This document shows, piece by piece, positions 54,221-62,370 of a DNA stretch of 64,000 bases. Source of the DNA: Ga0077555 sp963746315. Lineage in GTDB: Bacteria > Pseudomonadota > Alphaproteobacteria > Rhizobiales > Hyphomicrobiaceae. The stretch is from contig CAVVAR010000012.1 of the NCBI GenBank assembly GCA_963746315.1, positions 1,612,001 to 1,676,000 on the forward strand. The letters are read 5' to 3'. The notes below the pieces were generated by a model. The model ran no database searches. It was not told the DNA's origin and saw only the letters and a list, made by a program, of their open reading frames with translations. Each line of letters opens with the position of its first letter. Position 1 is the stretch's first letter. The position numbers and the translations under genes are program-made.

Positions 54221-55018
54221 ATGACGCCCGATGAACGCCAGTTGATCTCTGGCTTGTTCGACCGCATGCGATCGAATGGTCCGGTCGAGAAGGACCGTGA
54301 TGCCGAAAGCCTGATCAACCAGGCCGTCCGTCAGACGCCGGATGCAGCTTACCTGCTCGTGCAGTCGGTGCTGGCCCAGGAGCACTATCTTCAGGAGGCC
54401 GGCGGCCGGATCGAGGAGCTCGAGGCCCGCATGCGCGATCTCGAGGACGAGCTCGCCCATCTGCAACAGAGCCAGCAGGCACCGCAACGCTCCGGCGGCG
54501 GCAGCTTCCTCGGCGGCCTGTTCGGTGGCGGACAGCCCGCGCAGCAGCCTGCGGGCCGCTCGCAGGGCAGCGTTCCGGCATTCGGTGGCCGCACAGGCGG
54601 AGCTGGCGCTCCCACCGGCTCAGCTTGGGGTCAGCAGCCTGAGCGGGGCAATGTCCAGGGTCGCGCGGCTCCGGGTGGCTTTGGCCAGCGAGCCGCAGGC
54701 TCCCCCTGGGCAGGCCAGCCCGGTCAGCAGCAGGCGCCTGCGCAAGGCGGCGGCTTCATGCGTTCCGCTTTGACCACTGCAGCGGGCGTGGCAGGCGGCA
54801 TGATGGCCGCGAACGCCCTCTCGAGCATGCTGGGTGGGGGCTCGGGCGCGAATGCGGCCGGTCATCCGTCAAGCACGCCGACGGACGCGGAGAGCCAGGC
54901 TCAGCTCAATGCTCAACAGGATGCCGAGCAGGACGCTGAGCTGGCCAATGAGCAGCACGCGTCCTACGACGACAGCTCGGATTCGGACTGGGGCGGCGCG
55001 GACGACAGCGAATATTGA
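54221..55018 (+). CDS. DUF2076 domain-containing protein
   Basis: A 265-residue protein of the alphaproteobacterial DUF2076 family. Residues 1-85 form the conserved helical head: MTPDERQLISGLFDRMRS, AYLLVQSVLAQEHYLQEA and a coiled coil (ARMRDLEDELAHLQQS). A Gly/Gln/Pro-rich low-complexity middle follows, then a glycine-zipper-like hydrophobic stretch (TTAAGVAGGMMAANALSSML) that may insert in membranes, and an acidic tail ending DDSEY. AAGGAG lies six bases before the start, and a strong terminator follows. Localisation and role are unknown; envelope association is likely. Confidence 0.88.
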   Translation: MTPDERQLISGLFDRMRSNGPVEKDRDAESLINQAVRQTPDAAYLLVQSVLAQEHYLQEAGGRIEELEARMRDLEDELAHLQQSQQAPQRSGGGSFLGGLFGGGQPAQQPAGRSQGSVPAFGGRTGGAGAPTGSAWGQQPERGNVQGRAAPGGFGQRAAGSPWAGQPGQQQAPAQGGGFMRSALTTAAGVAGGMMAANALSSMLGGGSGANAAGHPSSTPTDAESQAQLNAQQDAEQDAELANEQHASYDDSSDSDWGGADDSEY

Positions 55019-55043
55019 TCGCTTGCCCAGCCAGAGCATCGAG

Positions 55044-55074
55044 GCGCGCCGGCATCTGACCGGCGCGCTTTTTT
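55044..55074 (+). terminator. Intrinsic terminator of the DUF2076 gene
   Basis: Perfect 9-bp stem GCGCGCCGG / CCGGCGCGC, seven-base loop, then TTTTTT, 25 bases after the stop codon. A textbook factor-independent terminator on the plus strand. Confidence 0.92.
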
Positions 55075-55095
55075 ATTGCGGGCGTGCGCGATGCC

Positions 55096-55506
55096 TCAGG
55101 TGCCGCCCTTCGTGTTCCAGCCGACCGTGTCCTTGTCCAGGAACAGGTTGGGCTTCAGGAACATCGAAAGAACAAGGCAGCCGTTTGGCGAATGCGCATC
55201 ATGGCGGTTGCCAGCCGGCCGCCATACGAAATTTCCGGCCGTCGCCTCGCCCTCATCGTCGACCAGAGAGCCCTCGAGAACCCAGCTCTGCTCGATCGCG
55301 ACATGCTCGTGATACGGCAGCTTGGCGCCGGGGGCGAACTTGAACAGTCCCGTAACGAGGCCGCTCTCCTTGTCCTCGACCAGCACCTTCATGGTGACAC
55401 CCGGAAACCGCGTCTCCTGCCATGGCAGCCTGTCGACCTCGAGGTAGCGGGAGGACAGGGGACCGAGCGGCTTTGCGGACTGGTGGAAGGGTGTCTCGGC
55501 AGTCAT
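55096..55506 (-). CDS. Cupin-domain protein
   Basis: A 136-residue single-domain cupin. Metal-binding cupin motifs are GAKLPYHEHVAIEQSWVLEG (H-x-H...E) and AGNRHDAHSPNGC, giving the usual three His and one Glu. The layout resembles ChrR-like cupins and the 2,4'-dihydroxyacetophenone dioxygenase group, but bound metal and reaction are unknown. The start MTAETPFHQSA follows GAGGAGACGCC; 15 further upstream residues are less likely. Divergent from the NTF2-like gene and separated from the DUF2076 terminator by 20 bases. Confidence 0.82.
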   Translation of the reverse strand: MTAETPFHQSAKPLGPLSSRYLEVDRLPWQETRFPGVTMKVLVEDKESGLVTGLFKFAPGAKLPYHEHVAIEQSWVLEGSLVDDEGEATAGNFVWRPAGNRHDAHSPNGCLVLSMFLKPNLFLDKDTVGWNTKGGT

Positions 55507-55652
55507 CGGCGTCTCCTCGGCGTGACGGATGGCGGGACCGGAGGGTTCCACCGGAGAAAGTTCGTGTCAAATGCCGCGCGCGAAGGCCGATTGCGTGGCC
55601 GCGCCGTTTGTGCGACTCGCACAGCAACGAATGAGCAGGATCGGGAGACCGC

Positions 55653-56087
55653 ATGTCGGCCGCGCAAACGGAGGCGCTGGTGCGCCGCTACTACGACGCC
55701 TTCAACCGGGGCGATATGGAAGGCATGTTGGCATGTCTCTCCGACACCGTCGTCCACGACGTCAACCAGGGCATGCGGCGGCCGGGCAAAGCTGCGTTCC
55801 GGGCCTTCTGCGGCCACATGGCCCGCTGCTACCGGGAGCGCCTGACGGATATCGCCGTGATGACCACGCCCGATGGGAGCCGCGCGGCCGCTGAGTTCAA
55901 CGTCGAAGGAACGTATCTCGAGACTGACGAAGGCCTGCCGCCGGCAGATGGACAAACCTACGTGCTCCCGGCTGGCACCTTCTTCGCCGTTGAGAATGGC
56001 CAGATCACGCGGATCACGACTTACTACAACCTCACTGACTGGCTGCTTCAGGTCACCGGTGGTGAGGAGGGGAGCGAGGCGTCATGA
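55653..56087 (+). CDS. NTF2-like / SnoaL-like protein
   Basis: A 144-residue cone-fold protein of the nuclear transport factor 2-like superfamily. It opens with ALVRRYYDAFNRGDMEGMLACL, the standard first helix, followed by VVHDVNQGMRRPGKAAFRAF and ends in the sheet with FFAVENGQITRITTYYNL. Many members are small isomerases, hydrolases or ligand binders; the pocket residues here do not identify the substrate. Its stop overlaps the start of the GNAT gene by four bases, so the pair is translationally coupled. Confidence 0.85.
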   Translation: MSAAQTEALVRRYYDAFNRGDMEGMLACLSDTVVHDVNQGMRRPGKAAFRAFCGHMARCYRERLTDIAVMTTPDGSRAAAEFNVEGTYLETDEGLPPADGQTYVLPAGTFFAVENGQITRITTYYNLTDWLLQVTGGEEGSEAS

Positions 56088-56674
56088 CAATCGGGATCGC
56101 CCCACTGACGGGGGCGGATCTCCAGGCGGCGCTACCGGATCTGGCGCGCTTGCGGATGGAGGTATTCCGCGAGTGGCCCTACCTCTACGACGGGTCCTAC
56201 GCGTACGAGCGCGACTACATCGCGAATTTCGCGGTCTCCGATGGTGCGATCGTGGTCGCAGCCCGGGATGGCGGGCGGATCGTAGGAGCGGCGACCGCGA
56301 CCCCGATGGGCGGTCACGCCGACGAGTTCGCCGCGCCGTTTCTCGCAGCGGGCTACGACGTATCGAAGATCTTCTATCTCGGCGAGTCCGTGCTTCTGCG
56401 CGCCTACCGTGGACGTGGCATCGGCGTCGCATTCTTCGAGGCGCGCGAAGCTCACGCAAGAGCGCTCGGCGGCTTCACGCACGCCTCGTTCTGCGCGGTG
56501 ACGAGGCCGGCGACGCACCCGATGAAGCCCGCTGGCTATGTGCCCCTCGACGATTTCTGGCGCAGGCGCGGCTATGCACCGGTGCCTGGCCTGGTCGGCT
56601 CGTTCTCGTGGCTCGATGTAGGCGAGGTCCAGGAGACGGCGAAGCCGATGCAGTATTGGATGAAGGCCCTCTGA
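56084..56674 (+). CDS. GNAT-family N-acetyltransferase
   Basis: A 196-residue acetyl-CoA-dependent acetyltransferase. Motif D/A is seen as AIVVAARDGGRIVGAATATP and the acetyl-CoA-binding loop as LGESVLLRAYRGRGIGVAFFEARE (R-x-x-G-x-G). The beta-bulge and C-terminal strand are less clear. The acceptor (amine, peptide or antibiotic) cannot be told. ATGA overlap with the NTF2-like gene indicates one transcript. It converges, almost touching (7 bases), on the TauD-like gene. Confidence 0.85.
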   Translation: MTIGIAPLTGADLQAALPDLARLRMEVFREWPYLYDGSYAYERDYIANFAVSDGAIVVAARDGGRIVGAATATPMGGHADEFAAPFLAAGYDVSKIFYLGESVLLRAYRGRGIGVAFFEAREAHARALGGFTHASFCAVTRPATHPMKPAGYVPLDDFWRRRGYAPVPGLVGSFSWLDVGEVQETAKPMQYWMKAL

Positions 56675-56680
56675 TCGCGC

Positions 56681-57763
56681 CTATTCGGCAATCAGAGGTG
56701 CCTTGAAGGGAACGCCCGGAACCTGGATGCCATTCGGCCGCCCATTCCTCGTCTTTCCTTCGTAGCTCTCGGTCATCCAGGCCGGCAGGGCTGGCCCGTC
56801 GTCACATGCGAGCCAGAGCCGCAGCAGGTGCCGGCGCCGAGCGGGGTCGGGGTCGTCCTCGTAGGCCGTACGGCTGTGCAGCGTCGAGTGATTGCACACC
56901 AGCTGGATGTCACCCGGCGCAAACGACATATCGAGGTGGATGGCCGGATCCTCGGCAAGGCTGTCGAGGAGATCGAGGGCTTCGTTCTGTGCCGACGACA
57001 AGGGCGGCACGCCCTCGAGCTGCTGCCCTTTACGAATGGCGCTCCGCACATAGTGCGCGATGACCCGGCCCTCATGCGGCATGAACACAGGTACCGAGGC
57101 CCAGGGCTGCTTGCCTTCCGGGATCTCACCCCAGCGGGTCCGGTAGAACGGCTGCATCAGCACGGCGAGCAGATCGGGACGACGCCGGAGCACCTCGTTG
57201 TAGAGCGTGGTCGAGGAGACAACGGAGGACAGGCCCCCAGCAAGGGCCGTGCGCAGACAGAGCAGCCCGACGATGTCGCTCGAATCCGTGTGATACGGGA
57301 GCCGAGCGTTGGTCTGATAGCCGCGGGTCGCAGGATCGCGGTAGTCGAGGCCGAGGTTCGTCACGTGACCGAGCACATGGCCCTTGCCGTTCTGCGAGCA
57401 GGCCTCGCCGAGATGCGCGCCGAGCCCCCAGAAGGCCGTGGCAGCCTGCTGCATGCTCCAGCGATCGACGGGCAAGCCCCGCATCAGGAACAGGCCTGGC
57501 CCATCGAGGAGATAGCGGCGAGCCTGGCTCAAGCGCCCTGAGATGGTCGGGAGGGGGAAATGCTCACGCCCGATGTCGAGAATCTCGCGGTCCTCCGCGA
57601 GCACGCCCGCCACCGCTGCTTCGATCTCGGCGACCTCGGCCGGGGACCAGACGTGACACCATTCGTCCTGGCGCTGGCGCATGTCGCGGCCGTACCACGC
57701 TTGTGGTCCCGTGACGGGCGAGCCCTGTGTGGCGGATCTCGACAAAGCTTGGGCACTCGACAT
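56681..57763 (-). CDS. TauD/TfdA-family 2-oxoglutarate dioxygenase
   Basis: A 360-residue non-haem iron dioxygenase of the TauD/TfdA family. The iron triad is given by RLPYHTDSSDIVGL (His and Asp) and the distal His in CNHSTLHSRTAYEDDPD, with Arg about 15 residues later (RRRHLLRLWLA) for 2-oxoglutarate. The start MSSAQALSRS has GAGAGG upstream; the 61-residue longer frame is not family-like. Related enzymes hydroxylate sulfonates, carnitine-like amines or herbicides. It is divergent from the selenoprotein gene, with 176 bases between start codons. Confidence 0.9.
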   Translation of the reverse strand: MSSAQALSRSATQGSPVTGPQAWYGRDMRQRQDEWCHVWSPAEVAEIEAAVAGVLAEDREILDIGREHFPLPTISGRLSQARRYLLDGPGLFLMRGLPVDRWSMQQAATAFWGLGAHLGEACSQNGKGHVLGHVTNLGLDYRDPATRGYQTNARLPYHTDSSDIVGLLCLRTALAGGLSSVVSSTTLYNEVLRRRPDLLAVLMQPFYRTRWGEIPEGKQPWASVPVFMPHEGRVIAHYVRSAIRKGQQLEGVPPLSSAQNEALDLLDSLAEDPAIHLDMSFAPGDIQLVCNHSTLHSRTAYEDDPDPARRRHLLRLWLACDDGPALPAWMTESYEGKTRNGRPNGIQVPGVPFKAPLIAE

Positions 57764-57939
57764 CGACGACCTCTCGCGATTTGCCTCGGGAAATGAGCAA
57801 TGTCTCCCAACTTTGACGGCTCGGTTCTGCTGGCGCAAGGCCGACGCTGGTCGTAGGAGTATCGGGAGTGCACGAACGCGGCGCATTGCCGGAGCAGGCT
57901 GGCGGCGCTGATGCGTCGCTGCAGGAGGGAAGTTGACCC

Positions 57940-59157
57940 ATGGCACGGATCGACGACATTGCGCAGCCGACGCGCGAGGCTATCCTGGCGCTCGACATTC
58001 CGGCGCCCACCGAGCGGCCATTCATGGGCGGACCACCGCTTCGCGAGCGGCGCGTGGCCATTGTCTCCTCGGCAGCCCTGCACGACCGGCGCGAGCTGCC
58101 ATTCATGCACGGCTCGGCGGAATTCCGCGCCCTGCCGTCGAGCTTGAGCCCCGCCGACATCCGGATGAGCCACGTGTCGATCAACTACGATCGCTCGGGT
58201 TTCCAGCGCGATATCAACATTGCCTACCCCATCGACCGCCTCAACGAGCTTGCCGCTGATGGCACCATCGGATCCGTCGCCGCGACGCACTATTCGGTGA
58301 TGGGCTCCACCGACCCCAAGACGATGGGCGAGACGGTCGAAGCGCTGTCGGGACGACTGGCGGCCGACGACGTGGATGCGGTGCTCTTCTTACCCGTTTG
58401 ACCGTTCTGCACGCGCGCCGTGAGCGCGCTCGCCCACATGATCGAAGCCCGCGGCATTCCGACGACCGTAATCGGACTGGTGCGCCCGCATCTCGAGAAA
58501 TCGATGGTGCCCCGTTCGTTGTTTGTGCCTTTCCAGCTCGGCCGTCCGCTCGGCGAGCCGGGTGATGCAAAGTTCCAGCACCGTGTCCTGTCCGCGGCCC
58601 TGGCGTTGCTGGAGCGGCCGGACGGGCCCGTCGTCATCGAGGACTTCCCCGACGACCCGCCGGGATGGATCGACACGCCCGGCTGGCAGCCACCGGCCAC
58701 AGTTGGGACCGGCGCCGCAGTTCCGGCCAGGCTGGATGCCGCAGGATGGGCCGAGGCCCTCGCCGCCGAGATGAGCCGGCTGAAGCCACACTACGAGCGC
58801 GCAGTGGCGGCGAATGGGCGTACGAGCGTCGGCATCTCGCAACAACACCCCGAGGCGTGGTCCGCTTTCTCGGCCGCGTTCGTCGGAGGTGAGCTGCCCG
58901 AGCCGCCGAGCGGCTTGGCGTCCCCGGCAATCGCGTTACGGTTCCTGGCCGATGACCTCAAGGCGTTCTACGGCGAAGCTGTGCAGGCCGAAGGGCCCTA
59001 TCCGTCGAGCCGCCAGCTCGATCGCTGGTTCTGGTCCGAAACGGTGGCGGGCGCGCTGCTCCAGGAGTTGCGCCGCGTCGGCATGGCAAGCGAGAACAAC
59101 GCGCTGAAGACGGTAGCAGGCCGCTTCTTCGTGCCGGCACCCTATGTGAAGGCCTGA
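57940..59157 (+). CDS. GrdB-like selenoprotein (glycine/sarcosine/betaine/D-proline reductase B family), TGA read as Sec
   Basis: Two open frames in the same phase are joined across one TGA at 58399-58401. Reading it as selenocysteine gives 405 residues with Sec154 in PVUPFCTRAVSALAHM, a U-x-x-C redox motif at the point where the family carries Sec or Cys. Both sides match this GrdB-like family: before it RMSHVSINYDRSGFQRDINI and THYSVMGSTDPKTMGE, after it LFVPFQLGRPLGEPGDAKFQ and VVIEDFPDDPP. A 6-bp hairpin (58413-58429) starts 11 bases after TGA. AGGAGG precedes the ATG. Likely a thiol/selenol oxidoreductase; the substrate is unknown. The alternative, a nonsense mutation in a Cys homologue, fits less well. 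Confidence 0.88.
58413..58429 (+). promoter_or_regulatory. Candidate bacterial SECIS element
   Basis: Stem GCGCGC / GCGCGC with loop CGTGA, directly downstream of the in-frame TGA and inside the coding region. Seventeen bases separate TGA from the loop. The bacterial SECIS consensus asks for a 3-14 nt loop with G at position 1 or 2, a 4-16 bp upper stem and 16-37 nt spacing; all three are met (G is loop position 2). It would recruit SelB with Sec-tRNA. Confidence 0.72.
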
Positions 59158-59261
59158 GCGCTACGCAAACTTTGTGGTCGCGGGGCGTGGCTCGAGCTGG
59201 AGCCGGCCTCGCGACCGGAGCCACTTTGACGTTTCGCATGGGCTCGGCTATCGCCAGAGCC

Positions 59262-59885
59262 ATGGCAAACATCGAAACACTCTTCGTCACACGCCTCTAT
59301 CGCGCCGAGCTGGCGTCCCGGGGACCCGGCAAACGCCTCCTCGACGAGCTGAAGCAGGCCAGCCTCTCTGTTGCCGCCGATGACGTCGCCGGGCAGGCGT
59401 GGTGCGAGGCCAACGCCTACAGGGGCTATACGTCCTACGCATCGCTCTCCGATCTCTCCTGGCGGTCGCCGGCTTTCGCGGACCTGACCAAGGCCATCGA
59501 CCCGCATGTGGCCGAGTTCGCCAAGGCGACCGACATGGATCTCGGACGTCAACGCCTGGTGGTCGACAGCATCTGGATCAACGTGCTTGAGCCGGGCGGG
59601 CATCATAGCGCGCACATCCATCCGCATTCCGTCGTGAGCGGCACCTACTATGTCGAGGTTCCGGAAGGTGCGAGTGCGATCCGGTTCGAGGATCCGCGGC
59701 TTCCGATGTTGATGGCGGCGCCAACCCGCCGGGCTCGCGGGAGCCGCGACCAGCAGACATTCGTCTCCGTCGCGCCGAAGGCAGGTACGCTTCTGCTCTG
59801 GGAAAGCTGGCTGCGCCACGAGGTTCCCGTTAACACGGCCGAGACCGAGCGCATCTCGGTGAGCTTCAACTACCGGCTGGAGTGA
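59262..59885 (+). CDS. 2OG-Fe(II) oxygenase, TIGR02466 family
   Basis: A 207-residue double-stranded beta-helix oxygenase of the TIGR02466 type. Iron ligands are suggested by GHHSAHIHPHSVVSGTYYVEVP and the second His in LLLWESWLRHEVPVN, with a downstream Arg in ERISVSFNYRL for 2-oxoglutarate. The start MANIETLFVTRLY is like the family N-terminus; ATG codons 8 and 30 residues upstream are alternatives. It follows the selenoprotein gene by about 100 bases on the same strand and may be co-transcribed. Substrates of the family are not established. Confidence 0.83.
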   Translation: MANIETLFVTRLYRAELASRGPGKRLLDELKQASLSVAADDVAGQAWCEANAYRGYTSYASLSDLSWRSPAFADLTKAIDPHVAEFAKATDMDLGRQRLVVDSIWINVLEPGGHHSAHIHPHSVVSGTYYVEVPEGASAIRFEDPRLPMLMAAPTRRARGSRDQQTFVSVAPKAGTLLLWESWLRHEVPVNTAETERISVSFNYRLE

Positions 59886-59961
59886 ACCGGGGAGGCGCGC
59901 GCGATGAACCGATCGTCGCGTGCCGGCGTTCCCGGACGATAGGCCTTACCGGAGCCAGATA

Positions 59962-61407
59962 GTGACCGATCGCCCCGTGCTGCTCTGGCTGCGCCAGGAT
60001 CTTCGCCTCACCGACCACCCGGCGCTGATGGCGGCCGTGAGGACCGGCCGGCCGGTCATTCCGGTCTACGTGCTCGACGATGCGACGCCGGGGCGCTGGG
60101 CGATGGGCGGCGCGAGCCGCTGGTGGCTCGGGATGAGCCTGCCGCGTCTCGATGCGGCACTGCGCGGGGTGGGCTCGAAGCTGATCGTGCGGCGCGGGAC
60201 TTTCGTCGAGGAGATCGTGGCACTCGCGCGCGAGACGCAGGCGATGGGCGTCTATTGCTCTCGCTCCTTCGAGCCCTGGGCTGCGCGGCTCGAGGGCACC
60301 CTGAAGCAACGGCTGGAGGAGACCGGCGTCACGGTCCATCGCCTTTCTGGAACCCTGCTGGTCGAGCCGGAGGAGGTCCGAACTCAGGCGGGCGATCCGT
60401 TCCGCGTCTATTCGCCGTTCGCGCGCGCGGTGGAGGCCTTGCCGGCCGTGCGTGATCCTCTGCCCGCCCCAGCCGGCGTTCCCGCGCCCAAGACCTGGCC
60501 GGAAAGCGTGCAGATCGGGTCGCTGGGCCTGCTGCAGACGAGCCCGGATTGGGCCGGTGGACTACGTGCCACCTGGACGCCTGGCGAAGCAGGCGCGTCG
60601 GTGCGGCTCGAGACGTTTCTTGCCGGGCCGATCAATCGCTACAAGGACCTGCGCGACCGTCCCGACATCGAAGGCACGTCGCGGCTTTCCCCGCACCTGC
60701 ATTTCGGCGAGATCAGCCCGGCAACCTGCTGGCATGCGACTCTGGGAAGGGATTCAGGCCCTGCGAGCCAGGCAGAGGGGAGCGCGAAGTTCCGGCGGGA
60801 GCTGCTCTGGCGCGAGTTCTCGTATCATCTGCTGCACACCAACCCCGATCTTCCAGAAACCCCGTTCCGGCCGGAGTTCAAGGCTTTCCCCTGGAAGGCG
60901 GACAAAGCGGCGCTCGCCGCATGGCAGCGAGGTGAGACCGGCTACCCGATCGTCGATGCCGGCATGCGCGAGCTCTGGCAGACCGGGTACATGCACAACC
61001 GGGTTCGCATGATCGTGGCCTCGTTCCTGGTGAAGGATCTGCTCGTGCCCTGGCAGGACGGCGAGGCATGGTTCTGGGATACGCTCGTCGACGCCGACCT
61101 CGCTAACAACGCCGCGAGCTGGCAATGGGTCGCCGGTTGCGGCGCCGATGCAGCGCCTTATTTCCGGATCTTCAATCCGGTCAAGCAGGGCACGACATTC
61201 GATCCGGACGGGACGTATGTCCGTCGCTATGTGCCCGAGCTTGCCTGTCTGCCCGCGCCGCACGTGCACGCGCCGTCCAGTTCTCCCGCTTCCGTGCTCG
61301 AGGCCGCCGGCGTCGTACTCGGGAAGACCTATCCACATCCGATCGTCGATCACGGCGAGGCCCGTCGGCAAGCCCTTGCTGCCTTCGCTCGGATCAAGGC
61401 AGGTTAA
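59962..61407 (+). CDS. phrB: Deoxyribodipyrimidine photolyase (class I CPD type)
   Basis: A 481-residue flavoprotein that repairs UV-made cyclobutane pyrimidine dimers using blue light. The N-terminal antenna domain starts PVLLWLRQDLRLTDHPAL. FAD-domain marks are SRLSPHLHFGEISPATCW, LLWREFSYHLLHTNPDLP, PIVDAGMRELWQTGYMHNRVRM and NNASWQW-type DADLANNAASWQWVAGCGAD, followed by FRIFNPVKQG and YVRRYVPEL. All are typical of class I photolyases rather than plant cryptochromes. The GTG start has GGAG seven bases upstream. It is transcribed in the same direction as the preceding oxygenase. Confidence 0.94.
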   Translation: MTDRPVLLWLRQDLRLTDHPALMAAVRTGRPVIPVYVLDDATPGRWAMGGASRWWLGMSLPRLDAALRGVGSKLIVRRGTFVEEIVALARETQAMGVYCSRSFEPWAARLEGTLKQRLEETGVTVHRLSGTLLVEPEEVRTQAGDPFRVYSPFARAVEALPAVRDPLPAPAGVPAPKTWPESVQIGSLGLLQTSPDWAGGLRATWTPGEAGASVRLETFLAGPINRYKDLRDRPDIEGTSRLSPHLHFGEISPATCWHATLGRDSGPASQAEGSAKFRRELLWREFSYHLLHTNPDLPETPFRPEFKAFPWKADKAALAAWQRGETGYPIVDAGMRELWQTGYMHNRVRMIVASFLVKDLLVPWQDGEAWFWDTLVDADLANNAASWQWVAGCGADAAPYFRIFNPVKQGTTFDPDGTYVRRYVPELACLPAPHVHAPSSSPASVLEAAGVVLGKTYPHPIVDHGEARRQALAAFARIKAG

Positions 61408-61474
61408 CCGGACGGCAGAACTCCTCGGGTACAACAACAGCGTGTGTCGCTGTTGTACTGCGTAGGAGTATGTG

Positions 61475-62347
61475 ATGCGGGCGAGCCCCCTGCTGTCGGC
61501 CGTTGCGGCCGGCCTCGTGTCGTTGTCGGCGGCCGTGGCCGAGGAGAAACCCGCGCCATCCCCCGTCGCGTCGCCTTCTGCGAGCCAAGCCGTGTCGCCA
61601 TCCCTGATCGCGACCGTCGTGGAGCCGAAGCTCGAGCCTCAGCCTTCGCTGACTGAGGCGGCCGCCGCAGCAAAAGCGCCAGCTACCGAGCCGCCGGCCA
61701 AGTCGCGACCGGCGCCAGTGGTCCGGAAGCCCGCTCGGCCGACGCTTCAGGTCATGATCGATCTCTCGCGCCAGCGCCTCCAGCTCAGCTACGATGGGCG
61801 TCCGCAGGAATCCTGGGCGATCTCGTCGGGCCGCGAAGGCTATCCGACGCCGCGCGGCGTGTTCCGGCCCCAGTGGGCCTCGAAGATGTGGTACTCGCGG
61901 AAATACGACAACGCTCCGATGCCGCACGCCGTCTTCTTCACGGGCGGTGTCGCGGTGCACGGTACACAGAGCATCGGGGCGCTGGGCCAGCCGGCCTCTC
62001 ATGGATGCGTCCGACTGGCTCCGGCCAACGCGGCGCGCTTCTACGCATTGGTGCATAAGCACGGCTATGCCCGGACCCGGATCGAGGTGATCGGCACGCC
62101 GCCGCCATCGCGCGTTGCGAAACGGCCGGCGCCCGTTACCCCGCGGGCGGCTTCGACGCAACCGAGACGGTCGGCGGATCCACGTCGGCAGCCGAGACAA
62201 CAGGGCTACGGCTGGGTGCAGCCGGGTGCGTCGCGCCAGCAGCTCAAGCGTCATGCGGACGGGCTCGTCTACCTGCCGCCGAACAGCCCCTATCGCGGCC
62301 GCCACACGTTCGTCCACAACGGCGTCGTCTACATGCGCGTCCGCTGA
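61475..62347 (+). CDS. L,D-transpeptidase (YkuD domain), secreted
   Basis: A 290-residue periplasmic enzyme that forms 3-3 peptidoglycan cross-links or anchors proteins to the wall. Residues 1-22 are a signal peptide (LLSAVAAGLVSLSAAVAEEK). An Ala/Pro/Ser linker extends to about residue 85. The YkuD domain follows (TLQVMIDLSRQRLQLSYDG) with the catalytic motif VHGTQSIGALGQPASHGCVR, carrying His and the nucleophile Cys. The C-terminal 80 residues are basic and Gln/Pro-rich, ending in a Tyr-rich repeat (GLVYLPPNSPYRGRHTFVHNG). ATG chosen with TAGGAG six bases before. Confidence 0.93.
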   Translation: MRASPLLSAVAAGLVSLSAAVAEEKPAPSPVASPSASQAVSPSLIATVVEPKLEPQPSLTEAAAAAKAPATEPPAKSRPAPVVRKPARPTLQVMIDLSRQRLQLSYDGRPQESWAISSGREGYPTPRGVFRPQWASKMWYSRKYDNAPMPHAVFFTGGVAVHGTQSIGALGQPASHGCVRLAPANAARFYALVHKHGYARTRIEVIGTPPPSRVAKRPAPVTPRAASTQPRRSADPRRQPRQQGYGWVQPGASRQQLKRHADGLVYLPPNSPYRGRHTFVHNGVVYMRVR

Positions 62348-62370
62348 TCCAAGGGGCAGAAACGTCTCCG

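Noticed and set aside
58420..59157. A separate gene starting at GTG 58420 after the TGA
   Set aside because: The sequence between the TGA and this GTG (PFCTRA) is also family-like, there is no ribosome binding site before the GTG, and the phase is the same as upstream. One read-through selenoprotein gene explains all of it.
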